This document shows positions 14,509 to 24,073 of a stretch of 38,927 bases of DNA, piece after piece. Each line of letters starts with the position of its first letter. The stretch's first letter is position 1. Source of the DNA: Paenactinomyces guangxiensis. GTDB taxonomy: Bacteria; Bacillota; Bacilli; Thermoactinomycetales; Thermoactinomycetaceae. Both the position numbers and the translations under genes were made by a program. The notes under the pieces were generated by a model. The model was not told the DNA's origin, did not search any database, and worked only from the letters and a program-made list of their open reading frames with translations. The stretch lies in NCBI RefSeq assembly GCF_016055185.1, contig NZ_JAECVR010000027.1:1-38927 (forward strand). Direction: 5' to 3'.

Positions 14509-15801
14509 ATGAAGGCTAGCTGGGAAAAGACAGAGAAAAACCAAGGCACATTGACAGTTGAAACAGATGAGGAAACTGTAGCAAAAGCGTTGGATCAAGC
14601 GTTTAAAAAAGTAGTTAAAAAGGTGAACGTCCCCGGTTTCCGTAAAGGAAAGGTACCCCGCCGCATCTTTGAACAGCGCTTTGGCGTGGAGGCCCTTTAC
14701 CAGGATGCTCTTGATATTATGCTTCCGGAAGCCTACCAGGCTGCTGTGGAAGAGACAGGGATTGAGCCGGTAGATCGTCCGGAAATTGACATTGAACAAT
14801 TGGAAAAAGGAAAATCTCTGATCTTTAAGGCAACGGTTACGGTAAAGCCGGAAGTCACCCTTGGTGAGTATAAAGGTCTGGAAGTTCCGGAAAAAGACTT
14901 TTCCGTCAGCCAGGAAGATGTTGATGCGGAACTCAGCAAAATGCAAAAACAACAAGGTCAATTGGAGTCGGTAGAAGATGGCGAGGTGGAAAAAGGAGAC
15001 CGTGTCATCATCGACTTTGAAGGCTTTATCGACGGAAATCCGTTTGAAGGCGGCAAAGCTGAACAATACAATCTGGAAGTCGGATCAGGTTCCTTCATTC
15101 CGGGCTTTGAAGATCAATTGGTCGGCATGAAGCCCGGTGAAGAGAAAGATGTGGAAGTCACCTTCCCGGAAGATTACCACGTTAAAGAACTGGCAGGAAA
15201 GCCGGCTACATTCAAAGTAAAACTGCATGAGATCAAACGGGTTAACCTCCCTGAACTGGATGACGAGTTTGCCCAGGACGTCAGCGAGTTTGACACTCTT
15301 GCCGAGTTAAAAGAGGATATCGAGAAAAAGCTGCGGGAAAAAGCGGAAAAAGATAAAGAAAACTATATCAGAAACCAGTTGGTTGAATTGGCTGCGGAAA
15401 ATTCCGAAGTTGAGATTCCTGCAGTTATGATTGACCACGAAGTGGAGCATATGCTGCGCCAGTTTGAACAGCAATTGTCCTATCAGGGACTTAACCTTGA
15501 ACTTTATGCCCAATTCACCGGCCAGGACCAAGAGGCATTAAAAGAACAATTTAGAGCAGATGCCGAGAAGAAAGTACGTGCCAACCTCGTTTTGGAAGGA
15601 ATCGCCAAAGCAGAAAATGTAGAAGTGACAGAAGAGGAAATTAACCAGGAAATCAAGCAAATGGCTGAACAAATGAATCGTGATGAGGAAGAGGTTCGCC
15701 GTCTCCTGGAAGCCCAGGGTGCTCTGAAATCTGTAAAAGAACAACTCATTACGAAGAAAACGATTGATTTACTTGTATTGAGCAGTAAAAATGCGGCATA
15801 A
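14509..15801 (+). CDS. tig: Trigger factor (ribosome-bound chaperone/prolyl isomerase)
   Basis: Binds at the ribosomal exit tunnel and helps nascent chains to fold. The 430 residues equal the usual length. The N-terminal ribosome-binding domain carries the signature [10 protein letters not shown] near residue 45. The FKBP-type PPIase domain covers about 150-245 ([41 protein letters not shown]). The rest is the helical, charged C-terminal chaperone domain ([18 protein letters not shown]). The ribosome site GCAGGAGG is strong. It is a single transcription unit, with its own promoter and a terminator at 15819-15853. It precedes clpP-clpX; in B. subtilis tig is followed directly by clpX. Confidence 0.97.
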   Translation: MKASWEKTEKNQGTLTVETDEETVAKALDQAFKKVVKKVNVPGFRKGKVPRRIFEQRFGVEALYQDALDIMLPEAYQAAVEETGIEPVDRPEIDIEQLEKGKSLIFKATVTVKPEVTLGEYKGLEVPEKDFSVSQEDVDAELSKMQKQQGQLESVEDGEVEKGDRVIIDFEGFIDGNPFEGGKAEQYNLEVGSGSFIPGFEDQLVGMKPGEEKDVEVTFPEDYHVKELAGKPATFKVKLHEIKRVNLPELDDEFAQDVSEFDTLAELKEDIEKKLREKAEKDKENYIRNQLVELAAENSEVEIPAVMIDHEVEHMLRQFEQQLSYQGLNLELYAQFTGQDQEALKEQFRADAEKKVRANLVLEGIAKAENVEVTEEEINQEIKQMAEQMNRDEEEVRRLLEAQGALKSVKEQLITKKTIDLLVLSSKNAA

Positions 15802-15818
15802 TGGATATAGGGAGATAA

Positions 15819-15853
15819 AAAAACGAGGCACGTGACCAACGTGCCTTGTTTTT
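15819..15853 (+). terminator. Rho-independent terminator of tig
   Basis: Arms around GAGGCACGT/ACGTGCCTT, extended by A/T pairs, with a 5-nt loop and a run of T. Confidence 0.8.
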
Positions 15854-15885
15854 AAAATAGCCAACTCCGAAACGAGGTGTTTCAT

Positions 15886-16482
15886 ATGCCTTTAGTGCCA
15901 ATGGTTGTGGAGCAGTCGAACCGTGGGGAGCGCGCCTATGACATATACTCCCGACTATTGAAAGACCGGATTATCTTTATTGGCAGTCCGATCGACGACA
16001 ACGTAGCCAATCTCGTAGTAGCCCAATTGCTGTTTCTTGATGCGGAAGATCCAGAGAAAGATGTTAACATGTACATAAACTCTCCCGGCGGATCTGTGAC
16101 GGCAGGGATGGCCATTTTTGATACCATGCAATTTATCAAAGCAGATGTCTCCACGATTTGCGTGGGGTTGGCCGCCAGTATGGGAGCTTTTCTGTTGGCA
16201 GCCGGAAAAAAAGGAAAGCGTTATGCGCTGCCAAACAGTGAGGTTATGATTCACCAGCCTCTCGGTGGAGCCAGAGGCCAAGCTTCAGACATAAAAATTC
16301 ACGCAGATTGGATTTTACGTACGAAAGAGCAGATCAATAAGATCTTAGCAGAACGAACGGGTCAACCGATTGAAAAAATCGCCCGCGATACAGATCGTGA
16401 CTTTTTCATGGGTGCGGGAGAAGCCAAGGAATACGGCTTGATTGATGAGGTTATCACCCGTACTGACACTAGAAAGGGGTGA
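15886..16482 (+). CDS. clpP: ATP-dependent Clp protease proteolytic subunit
   Basis: Serine peptidase that forms the tetradecameric chamber used by ClpX and other Clp ATPases. The 198 residues are of standard length. The catalytic triad is complete: Ser98 in AASMGAF, His123 in MIHQPLGG and Asp172 in DTDRDFF. The N-terminal [21 protein letters not shown] segment is typical of Firmicutes. ATG at 15886 follows ACGAGGTG; the GTG at 15877 overlaps that site. The gene ends 5 nt before the clpX ATG, so the two are cotranscribed. B. subtilis keeps clpP at another locus, while many other bacteria have clpP-clpX as here. Confidence 0.97.
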   Translation: MPLVPMVVEQSNRGERAYDIYSRLLKDRIIFIGSPIDDNVANLVVAQLLFLDAEDPEKDVNMYINSPGGSVTAGMAIFDTMQFIKADVSTICVGLAASMGAFLLAAGKKGKRYALPNSEVMIHQPLGGARGQASDIKIHADWILRTKEQINKILAERTGQPIEKIARDTDRDFFMGAGEAKEYGLIDEVITRTDTRKG

Positions 16483-16487
16483 TTGAT

Positions 16488-17750
16488 ATGTTCAAATTCA
16501 ATGAAGAAAAAGGGCAGCTCAAGTGTTCTTTCTGTGGCAAATCCCAAGACCAAGTACGCAAGTTAGTTGCTGGTCCTGGTGTATATATTTGTGACGAATG
16601 CATTGAATTATGCAATGAGATTGTCGAAGAAGAGCTTGGCAGTGATGAGGAGATTGATCTCAAAAATCTACCGAAACCACAAGAGATCTGTGATATTCTC
16701 AACCAGTATGTCATCGGTCAGGACCATGCGAAGAAGTCCCTGTCTGTAGCTGTGTATAATCACTACAAACGGATTAACACTTCGCAAAAGACGGATGACG
16801 TTGAATTGCAGAAAAGCAATATCATGATGGTGGGGCCAACGGGGAGCGGGAAAACTTTGCTCGCTCAAACCCTTGCCAAGATCCTGAACGTCCCGTTTGC
16901 CATTGCAGACGCCACTTCACTCACTGAAGCAGGCTATGTGGGTGAAGATGTTGAAAATATCCTGCTCAAACTGATTCAAGCGTCAGATTATGATGTGGAA
17001 AAAGCAGAGCGGGGAATCATCTACATTGACGAGATTGATAAAGTAGCCCGCAAGTCTGAAAACCCATCGATTACACGTGACGTTTCCGGTGAAGGGGTTC
17101 AACAGGCACTGCTGAAAATTCTGGAAGGCACCGTTGCAAGCGTACCTCCCCAGGGCGGGCGAAAACATCCTCATCAGGAGTTTATTCAAATTGACACCAG
17201 CAACATTTTGTTCATTTGTGGCGGTGCATTTGACGGGCTTGAGCAAATCATCAAACGCCGGATCGGTAAAAAAGTAATCGGTTTTGGCATGGAAGGGCAA
17301 AACGTCAATATGAAACCGGGAGAATACCTGAAGCTGGTCTTGCCTGAAGACTTGCTGAAGTATGGCTTGATCCCTGAGTTTGTCGGACGCCTTCCCGTTA
17401 TCTCCACACTGGAGCCACTGGATGAAAAAGCATTGGTCCAGATCCTGACAGAGCCAAAAAACGCTCTGGTCAAGCAGTACAGTAAACTGCTTGAAATGGA
17501 TAATGTGGAGCTCAAGTTTGAAAAAGAAGCTCTTGAAGCGATTGCTGCCGAAGCGATCAAACGGAAGACTGGAGCTCGTGGCCTGCGTGCCATTATTGAA
17601 TCCATCATGTTGGATGTCATGTTTGAATTGCCGTCCAGGGATGATGTAACCAAGTGTATCGTAACGAAAGAGACGGTATTGCACAATATCACACCGAAAT
17701 TAACCACTCGTGAAGGCCGAGTGATCAATAAAAAAGAAGAAAGTGCTTAA
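16488..17750 (+). CDS. clpX: ATP-dependent Clp protease ATP-binding subunit ClpX
   Basis: AAA+ unfoldase that recognises tagged substrates and feeds them to ClpP. The 420 residues match the family. There is an N-terminal zinc-binding domain with four cysteines (CSFCGKSQ...CDECIELC). Walker A is GPTGSGKT, the ClpX pore loop is GYVGEDVEN, and Walker B is IIYIDEIDK. Sensor motifs and the C-terminal [12 protein letters not shown] segment follow. The ATG at 16488 lies behind AAAGGGGTGA, just after the clpP stop. A terminator closes the operon at 17764-17795. Confidence 0.97.
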   Translation: MFKFNEEKGQLKCSFCGKSQDQVRKLVAGPGVYICDECIELCNEIVEEELGSDEEIDLKNLPKPQEICDILNQYVIGQDHAKKSLSVAVYNHYKRINTSQKTDDVELQKSNIMMVGPTGSGKTLLAQTLAKILNVPFAIADATSLTEAGYVGEDVENILLKLIQASDYDVEKAERGIIYIDEIDKVARKSENPSITRDVSGEGVQQALLKILEGTVASVPPQGGRKHPHQEFIQIDTSNILFICGGAFDGLEQIIKRRIGKKVIGFGMEGQNVNMKPGEYLKLVLPEDLLKYGLIPEFVGRLPVISTLEPLDEKALVQILTEPKNALVKQYSKLLEMDNVELKFEKEALEAIAAEAIKRKTGARGLRAIIESIMLDVMFELPSRDDVTKCIVTKETVLHNITPKLTTREGRVINKKEESA

Positions 17751-17763
17751 CATTTCTGCGTTG

Positions 17764-17795
17764 AAGCATCCGCTTATACAGGCGGATGCTTTTTT
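17764..17795 (+). terminator. Rho-independent terminator of clpP-clpX
   Basis: AAGCATCCGC and GCGGATGCTT, a perfect 10-bp stem with an 8-nt loop and a T-run. Confidence 0.88.
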
Positions 17796-17846
17796 AATCA
17801 GCATTACTTATGATAAAATGAAGGAGTTTAGATTGTTCGTGGCAGG

Positions 17847-17883
17847 AAGCAGTTCTACGGGACGGGAGTAGAGCTGCTTTTTC
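17847..17883 (+). terminator. Leader hairpin before the FemAB gene (terminator or attenuator)
   Basis: A 12-bp stem AAGCAGTTCTAC/GTAGAGCTGCTT (one G-U) with a 9-nt loop is followed by TTTTTC. It stands about 20 nt before the next start codon, downstream of a TATGAT -10-like box (17809-17814). It could therefore attenuate that gene or end a very short transcript. Confidence 0.65.
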
Positions 17884-17905
17884 GATAACAGCAAGAGGTG
17901 AGTGC

Positions 17906-19048
17906 ATGAGCATGCTAACAGTATCATTGATTGAGCGAGAGGACTATTTAAATTTTGTGGAAACACAATCCTATAGGAACTTTCTGCAATATCCCTCCTG
18001 GGCCGATTTAAAAGGAGAGTGGAAATGGTCCAGTGAATTTCTTGGCTGGATTACTTCTGACGGAACATTGGTAGGCGGGGCTGTTGTCTTATATCGAAAA
18101 GTGCCCGGATTAAATAAGTTTTTGGCATACATACCAAGAGGACCGATCATTGACTGGTTCTCAGAAATTGAGTTATCGGACTGGTTCCAACCCCTGTTTC
18201 ATCATTTAAAACAACGTCATGTATTTAGTGTAAAGATCGATCCGCCTTTAGTGAGCAAAACCTGGTCAGCGCAAAGAATCTCACAAAATATCAAGGATTT
18301 TCAATCTCATGGTTTAAAAAATAAAAAATTAACAGATATTCTTCCAGACCGAATTTTCAATGATGTTGAATATATTCAACAGGAGCTTGCCGAGATGGGC
18401 TGGAGAAAAAATACGGGTAAAGACAGTTTTGATACAGTCCAACCGCAATATGTTTTCCGTTTGAATATGAACGCGAAATCGTTGGAGCAAATCTTTTCTG
18501 AATTTGATCCCCAGTGGCAGCAGCAGATCAGCCGGGCGGAACAGGAAGGGGTGGAAATTCAGATTGGAACGGAACAAGATCTCCCCGATTTCCATCGGCT
18601 GCTCGTTTATACCGGACAACGGGAACAGACCCAGGTCCGTGATTTGTCCTACTTTGAGAAAATGTTTGAATCGTTGATATATGAAGATCCTCACCGACTG
18701 CGTCTCTATCTTGCCAAACAAGGCGAAGAGCTTCTCAGTTCGGCGATAGCCATTCGGGTGAACGGACATACGTGGGATCTCTACAGTGCGAAAAAAAGTG
18801 ATAAACCGGACGATCCCTCCGTGTTTCTTCTGCGCTGGAAAATGATTCAGGATTCATACCATCAAGGAGACCGGATTTATGATTTTCGCGGGATCAGTAC
18901 AACATTAAATGAGGATGATCCGCTCTTTGAATTACTACAATTTAAAATGGGATTTAATGGAGACGCTTGTGAATTAATGGGTGAGTGGGACTACCCGGTC
19001 ATTCCGATGTTGCACTGGGCATTTGATTTGTATATGAAAAAAAGATAA
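17906..19048 (+). CDS. FemAB-family aminoacyl-tRNA-dependent transferase (FemX/MurM-like)
   Basis: A 380-residue protein of the FemABX family. These enzymes use aminoacyl-tRNA to add amino acids to the peptide of lipid II, or act as related GNAT-fold transferases. Visible traits are the paired GNAT-like lobes (FLQYPSWADLKGEWKWSSEFLGW at the start; PQYVFRLNMNAKSLEQIFSEF...QQISRAEQEGVEI in the middle) and the C-terminal DLYSAKKSDKPDDPSVFLLRWKMIQDS...YDFRGIS. The long coiled-coil insertion of FemA is missing. ATG 17906 follows AAGAGGTG; ATG 17912 is a close alternative. A terminator-like hairpin sits in its leader. The amino acid added and the target are unknown. Confidence 0.82.
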   Translation: MSMLTVSLIEREDYLNFVETQSYRNFLQYPSWADLKGEWKWSSEFLGWITSDGTLVGGAVVLYRKVPGLNKFLAYIPRGPIIDWFSEIELSDWFQPLFHHLKQRHVFSVKIDPPLVSKTWSAQRISQNIKDFQSHGLKNKKLTDILPDRIFNDVEYIQQELAEMGWRKNTGKDSFDTVQPQYVFRLNMNAKSLEQIFSEFDPQWQQQISRAEQEGVEIQIGTEQDLPDFHRLLVYTGQREQTQVRDLSYFEKMFESLIYEDPHRLRLYLAKQGEELLSSAIAIRVNGHTWDLYSAKKSDKPDDPSVFLLRWKMIQDSYHQGDRIYDFRGISTTLNEDDPLFELLQFKMGFNGDACELMGEWDYPVIPMLHWAFDLYMKKR

Positions 19049-19089
19049 CAGGCTTGGTTCCCACTCCAGCCAGAGGGGATAAAACCATG

Positions 19090-19117
19090 AGTATCCCTTT
19101 CCGCTTGCGGTCATAAT
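19090..19117 (+). promoter_or_regulatory. Possible forespore (sigma-F/sigma-G type) promoter of lonB
   Basis: GTATC (19090-19094), a 16-nt spacer and CATAATA (19111-19117). The -10 fits the CATWMTA pattern of forespore promoters; the -35 fits only partly. It lies about 55 nt before the lonB start. Confidence 0.4.
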
Positions 19118-19173
19118 ACTTGTAAAGAAAATGGTTTGCGACCGTGTAAAGGTTGGAAAGGAATGGACCCAAG

Positions 19174-20850
19174 ATGAACTGGACAGTTTTACTGATGTTT
19201 TTACAGGTTTTCTTCTCCATTGTTATCGGTCTTTATTTTTGGAACTTGCTCAGAAACCAGCAAACCAACCGCAGTGCGGTAGACAAAGAGTCCCGGAAGG
19301 AACTTGAGAAGTTAAACAGAATGAGAAGAATCTCATTGACGGAGCCTTTGGCGGAAAAAACCCGCCCTTCCAAATTGGAGGACATTGTAGGGCAAGAAGA
19401 GGGAATTCGGGCTTTAAAAGCGGCTTTATGTGGTCCAAATCCCCAGCATGTCATCATTTACGGTCCACCGGGTGTAGGTAAGACGGCAGCAGCCCGTGTC
19501 GTTCTGGAAGAAGCGAAGAAAAGCGGGAAATCTCCATTTAACCAACACTCCCGATTTATTGAGATTGATGCCACTACAGCTCGTTTTGATGAACGGGGTA
19601 TTGCTGACCCGCTGATTGGTTCTGTTCATGATCCGATCTACCAGGGAGCCGGAGCGATGGGAATGGCGGGAATCCCACAGCCAAAACCGGGGGCAGTTAC
19701 CAAAGCCCATGGGGGGATTCTCTTTATTGATGAAATTGGGGAGTTACATCCGATTCAGATGAATAAATTGCTGAAGGTATTGGAAGATCGAAAAGTATTT
19801 TTGGAAAGTGCTTATTACAGCTCTGAAGACACCAATACACCCAGCCATATTCACGATATTTTTCAAAATGGCTTACCTGCAGATTTTCGCTTAATTGGTG
19901 CAACCACACGAACTTCGGAAGATATTCCTCCGGCCATTCGCTCGCGGTGTATGGAGATCTTTTTCCGCCCTCTGCTCACAAACGAGATCGAAAAAATTGC
20001 TGTTCAAGCTTTGGAACGTATCAAGTTTGGCTATCATCCGGAGGCTGTGGCAGTCATCCAAAAATATGCCACCAATGGGCGTGATGCGGTGAATATCGTG
20101 CAAACAGCTGTCGGTCTGGCGATGACAGAGGGGCGGAATATCATTGAAGCTGCGGACGTTGAATGGGTTGTTCACAGCAGTCAACTGCCCCCCCGGCCGG
20201 AGAAAAAGATGCCTTCAATCCCGCAAGTTGGACTGGCAATGGGTCTGGCTGTCTATGGGCCCAACCTCGGGATGGTATTGGAAATCGAGGTCTCCGCAAC
20301 TCCCGCTTCTCCGGGAAAGGGAACCATTCAAATCACAGGCGTGGTTGAAGAAGAAGAGATGGGTGGCAGACAGCGGACCTTGCGCCGCAAAAGCATGGCG
20401 CGGGGCTCGGTTGAAAATGTGATCACCGTCTTGCGTAAAACGGATGTCCAACCTGATGATTACCATCTTCATATCAATTTTCCAGGCGGAATACCATTGG
20501 ATGGCCCCTCGGCAGGCATTACCATGGCAACAGCTATTTATTCGGCGATCAAAGGGATTCCGGTAGATCATCTGCTCGCCATGACCGGGGAACTGAGTAT
20601 TCATGGCCATGTCAAACCGGTCGGAGGTGTGATTGCCAAAGTGGAAGCAGCTAAACATGCCGGAGCTACCCGGGTGATTATACCGGCTGAGAATATGCAG
20701 TCCATTTTTAAACAGATAGAAGGTGTTGAGATCATTCCTGTGGATCGGATTGAAACTGTGCTCAAGCTGGCATTTGAACCAACCGAAGAGCCAAAAGAAG
20801 CGGTTTCTGCCACTCCGGCAGTCTGGTCTCCTACATCGGCCCCGATTTAA
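19174..20850 (+). CDS. lonB: ATP-dependent protease LonB
   Basis: A membrane-anchored Lon-type protease linked in B. subtilis to the developing forespore. The 558 residues are close to the family length. An N-terminal transmembrane helix (WTVLLMFLQVFFSIVIGLYFW) is followed by the AAA+ module: Walker [10 protein letters not shown] at residues 97-105, and Walker B GGILFIDEIGEL. The C-terminal Lon protease domain has the catalytic Ser446 in DGPSAGI and Lys489 in GGVIAKVEAA. ATG 19174 is chosen because the helix starts there, with GGAAAGGA upstream; a TTG at 19153 is in frame. It stands before lonA, as in B. subtilis. Confidence 0.95.
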   Translation: MNWTVLLMFLQVFFSIVIGLYFWNLLRNQQTNRSAVDKESRKELEKLNRMRRISLTEPLAEKTRPSKLEDIVGQEEGIRALKAALCGPNPQHVIIYGPPGVGKTAAARVVLEEAKKSGKSPFNQHSRFIEIDATTARFDERGIADPLIGSVHDPIYQGAGAMGMAGIPQPKPGAVTKAHGGILFIDEIGELHPIQMNKLLKVLEDRKVFLESAYYSSEDTNTPSHIHDIFQNGLPADFRLIGATTRTSEDIPPAIRSRCMEIFFRPLLTNEIEKIAVQALERIKFGYHPEAVAVIQKYATNGRDAVNIVQTAVGLAMTEGRNIIEAADVEWVVHSSQLPPRPEKKMPSIPQVGLAMGLAVYGPNLGMVLEIEVSATPASPGKGTIQITGVVEEEEMGGRQRTLRRKSMARGSVENVITVLRKTDVQPDDYHLHINFPGGIPLDGPSAGITMATAIYSAIKGIPVDHLLAMTGELSIHGHVKPVGGVIAKVEAAKHAGATRVIIPAENMQSIFKQIEGVEIIPVDRIETVLKLAFEPTEEPKEAVSATPAVWSPTSAPI

Positions 20851-20898
20851 GTTAAAATAAGAACAGAGAGACAAGAGTGGGCCGGTCGAATTGATGCA

Positions 20899-20933
20899 GT
20901 CGGTACCCCGCTACAGGGCTGGGGGATACCGAC
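20899..20933 (+). terminator. Hairpin between lonB and lonA
   Basis: GTCGGTACCCC pairs with GGGGATACCGAC (one bulged A). Only a short GTTT follows, so termination may be weak. Confidence 0.5.
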
Positions 20934-20945
20934 GTTTCCATGTCA

Positions 20946-20974
20946 TAGACAAAAGAAAGCGAATAGGATAAAAT
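20946..20974 (+). promoter_or_regulatory. Promoter of lonA
   Basis: TAGACA (20946-20951), a 17-nt spacer and TAAAAT (20969-20974), about 50 nt before the start. No CtsR or CIRCE operator is recognisable. Confidence 0.65.
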
Positions 20975-21025
20975 CGTACAAAGCTGCAACCAGTTCCTTC
21001 GCTTGAGAGCAACGGAGGTGCATAT

Positions 21026-23368
21026 ATGGCTGTAAAAGAAGAGGAACGTACATTGCCTTTACTGCCATTACGTGGAGAACTTGTCTATCCGGGAATGGTA
21101 TTACATTTAAATGTAGGGCGGGAAAAATCAGTTCAGGCCTTGGAAAAGGCAATGATGGACAATAATCTTATCCTTTTGGCCACTCAACGGGAAATCCAGA
21201 TTGAAGAACCTTCACAAGATGATATTTTCCCGGTGGGAACCATTGCATCCGTTCGACAACTGCTAAAGTTGCCAAACGGGACTCTGCGGGTGCTTGTTGA
21301 AGGGGTCAAAAGGGCTCGGATCCTCAGGTTTTTGCCAACAGAGGATTTTTATGAAGTCAGTCTGATGGAATTGTTGGAAGAAGATCACGCTGGTATAGAT
21401 ACTGAGGCACTGATGCGTGCTGTATTGGACCATTTTGAGCAATACTTACGTTTATCCAAAAAATTATCAGCTGAAACCTATTCAGCAGTTGCCGATATTG
21501 AAGAACCCGGCCGTCTCGCTGATGTGATCGCTTCCCATCTTCCGCTAAAAATTTCGGACAAACAAGCCATTCTGGAAATTACTGACGTAAAACAAAGACT
21601 GGAAAAGCTGCTTGATATTCTGCACAATGAAAAAGAAGTGCTCGAACTGGAAAAGAAAATCAGTTCACGGGTTAAAAAGCAAATGGAGAAGACCCAAAAA
21701 GAGTATTATCTTCGCGAGCAGATGAAAGCGATCCAGAAAGAACTGGGAGAGAAAGAAGGACGTTCAGGTGAAGTAGAGGAATTGCGTGAGCAACTGGAAA
21801 AGCTTGCAGCGCCTGATGCGGTGAAAGAAAAAATTGAAAAGGAAATTGAACGCCTTGAGAAAATCCCCACCACTTCCGCAGAAGGAGGGGTGGTGCGAAC
21901 CTATATTGAATGGTTGTTGGAACTGCCCTGGCAAAAAGAGACCGTAGATGACCTGAGTTTAGACAAGGCCGAGAAAATACTTGACGAAGATCACTATGGT
22001 CTGGAAAAAGCGAAAGAGCGTGTTTTGGAATACCTGGCGGTACAGCAGATGGTAAAAAAACTGAAAGGGCCCATTCTTTGTCTCGTTGGACCGCCCGGGG
22101 TCGGAAAAACATCGTTGGCCCGTTCCGTTGCCCGGGCTCTGAACAGGAAGTTTGTGCGTATCTCTTTGGGTGGAGTTCGCGATGAAGCGGAAATTCGCGG
22201 GCACCGTCGTACCTATGTTGGAGCTCTGCCCGGCCGGATTATTCAGGGGATGAAAACAGCCGGAAGTTCCAACCCTGTTTTCCTGCTGGATGAAATTGAT
22301 AAAATGTCGATGGATTTCCGGGGCGATCCTGCGTCTGCCCTGTTGGAAGTCCTGGATCCGAATCAGAACTCAACTTTTAGCGATCACTATATTGAGATTC
22401 CTTATGATCTGTCCAAGGTGATGTTTATTACCACAGCCAATGCGGTGCATAATATCCCGCGCCCGCTGTTGGACCGGATGGAAGTTATTTATATATCAGG
22501 TTATACAGAGCTTGAAAAGGAAAAGATCGCAAAAGCCTACCTGTTGCCGAAACAACTGAAAGAACATGGTCTGAGCAAAGAGAACATGCAAATTCAGTCG
22601 GAGGCAGTTTTGAAGCTGATTCGCAACTATACCCGTGAAGCCGGGGTCAGAAACTTGGAACGGACCATTGGAACATTATGCCGGAAAGCGACCAAACTGC
22701 TTGTGTCAGGCAAGAAAAAACGGGTCGTGTTTACCGCGCGCAATATTGAACAATACCTGGGTCCGGAAAGATACCGATACGGCAGAGCCGAAGAAAAAGA
22801 CCAGGTAGGAGTGGCGACAGGGCTTGCCTGGACCGAAGCCGGCGGTGATACCTTGTCCATTGAAGTATCCCTGCTTCCGGGAAAAGGGAAATTAACCCTG
22901 ACCGGACAATTGGGTGAAGTAATGAAAGAGTCGGCTCAAGCTGCGTTCAGTTTTATCCGCTCCCGCGCCCGCGAGTTGAATATTGACCCTGAGTTCCATG
23001 AGAAAAACGATATTCATATCCACGTTCCGGAAGGAGCCATCCCCAAAGACGGCCCATCAGCGGGGATTACGATGGCGACCGCACTTGTCTCTGCCTTGAG
23101 TGGAATCCCTGTTTCGCGCAAGGTGGCAATGACTGGTGAAATTACGCTCAGAGGCCGGGTTCTTCCGATCGGCGGGCTGAAAGAAAAATCTCTCAGTGCT
23201 CATCGCGCCGGCATTAAGCATGTTTTGCTGCCGAAAGACAATGAAAAAGATCTGGAAGATATACCTAAGAGTATTCGTAAAGAACTAACTTTTACTCCTG
23301 TCAGTGAAATGGATGAAGTGCTGAAGCTGGCACTTGTGAGGGATCCTTATGAACGTGACGAAAGCTGA
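21026..23368 (+). CDS. lonA: ATP-dependent protease La (LonA)
   Basis: A cytoplasmic AAA+ protease that degrades damaged and short-lived regulatory proteins. At 780 residues it has the normal length. An N-terminal substrate-binding LAN domain ([15 protein letters not shown]) and a coiled central part come first. Walker A is GPPGVGKTS at 355-363, with FLLDEIDKM as Walker B. The protease domain has Ser678 in DGPSAGI and Lys721 in GGLKEKS. The site CGGAGGTG precedes the ATG. The last 20 nt overlap the engB start, implying translational coupling, the same gene pair as in B. subtilis. Confidence 0.97.
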   Translation: MAVKEEERTLPLLPLRGELVYPGMVLHLNVGREKSVQALEKAMMDNNLILLATQREIQIEEPSQDDIFPVGTIASVRQLLKLPNGTLRVLVEGVKRARILRFLPTEDFYEVSLMELLEEDHAGIDTEALMRAVLDHFEQYLRLSKKLSAETYSAVADIEEPGRLADVIASHLPLKISDKQAILEITDVKQRLEKLLDILHNEKEVLELEKKISSRVKKQMEKTQKEYYLREQMKAIQKELGEKEGRSGEVEELREQLEKLAAPDAVKEKIEKEIERLEKIPTTSAEGGVVRTYIEWLLELPWQKETVDDLSLDKAEKILDEDHYGLEKAKERVLEYLAVQQMVKKLKGPILCLVGPPGVGKTSLARSVARALNRKFVRISLGGVRDEAEIRGHRRTYVGALPGRIIQGMKTAGSSNPVFLLDEIDKMSMDFRGDPASALLEVLDPNQNSTFSDHYIEIPYDLSKVMFITTANAVHNIPRPLLDRMEVIYISGYTELEKEKIAKAYLLPKQLKEHGLSKENMQIQSEAVLKLIRNYTREAGVRNLERTIGTLCRKATKLLVSGKKKRVVFTARNIEQYLGPERYRYGRAEEKDQVGVATGLAWTEAGGDTLSIEVSLLPGKGKLTLTGQLGEVMKESAQAAFSFIRSRARELNIDPEFHEKNDIHIHVPEGAIPKDGPSAGITMATALVSALSGIPVSRKVAMTGEITLRGRVLPIGGLKEKSLSAHRAGIKHVLLPKDNEKDLEDIPKSIRKELTFTPVSEMDEVLKLALVRDPYERDES

Positions 23369-23951
23369 GTACATCATCAGCGCTGTGAAACCCGCACAAT
23401 ACCCGGATGACGCCCTGCCGGAAATTGCTCTGGCCGGGCGTTCCAATGTCGGCAAGTCTTCACTCATTAACTGTTTGATTCGCAGAAAAAATCTGGCACG
23501 TACCAGTTCTAAACCGGGGAAGACACAAACAATTAACTTTTATCGCATCAATGACCTGCTATACTTCGCCGATGTTCCCGGTTACGGCTTTGCCAGAGTC
23601 CCCAAAAGTGTGCAGGCAGCCTGGGGGAAGATGATGGAAACCTACCTGACCCGGCGGGAAACGTTGAAAGCGGTGATTCAGGTGGTGGATGTTCGCCACC
23701 CGCCAACTGCCGATGACCGGAACATGTATCTTTTTTTAAAGCATTATCAAATCCCTGTAATTGTTGTGGCAACCAAAGCTGATAAAATTTCCAAGGGAAA
23801 ATGGCAAAAACATCTAAAAGGAACCAGGGAAGGACTGGAGCTTCAAAAGGGAGATCCTTTGCTCCTGTTTTCTGCCGAGACTGCCTATGGGAAAGATAAC
23901 CTCTGGCGGGAGATTGAAAATCGGATTGGCCTGGAAGATAATCAAGTATGA
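23349..23951 (+). CDS. engB: Ribosome biogenesis GTPase (EngB/YsxC)
   Basis: An essential GTPase in B. subtilis (YsxC) that helps to assemble the large ribosomal subunit. The 200 residues show every GTPase motif: G1 [10 protein letters not shown]2 [11 protein letters not shown]3 DVPGYGFA, G4 TKADK and G5 SAE. The ATG at 23349 lies inside the lonA 3' end (20-nt overlap), so it is cotranscribed and probably coupled. In B. subtilis hemA follows soon after; here about 6 kb of other genes intervene. Confidence 0.96.
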   Translation: MNVTKAEYIISAVKPAQYPDDALPEIALAGRSNVGKSSLINCLIRRKNLARTSSKPGKTQTINFYRINDLLYFADVPGYGFARVPKSVQAAWGKMMETYLTRRETLKAVIQVVDVRHPPTADDRNMYLFLKHYQIPVIVVATKADKISKGKWQKHLKGTREGLELQKGDPLLLFSAETAYGKDNLWREIENRIGLEDNQV

Positions 23952-24073
23952 GAATTCTTCCTATAAAAGGGTTTGTATCATGCCCAATCCATGTAACTCC
24001 TTCGGATGATGGATGGAACAAATGTACAGATAGAAGAATAGGCTTATATAAGCACGGGAAAGGATGGGAGAGG

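Noticed and set aside
16983..17684. Long minus-strand open frame (233 codons) opposite clpX
   Set aside because: It lies wholly inside clpX, has no family resemblance and no ribosome site; its length reflects codon bias of the real gene. The same holds for long minus-strand frames at 33808-34563, 20215-20874 and 14482-15066.
17800..17905. T-box leader for the FemAB-family gene
   Set aside because: No AGGGTGG-type T-box motif or specifier stem is present; only a terminator-like hairpin is.
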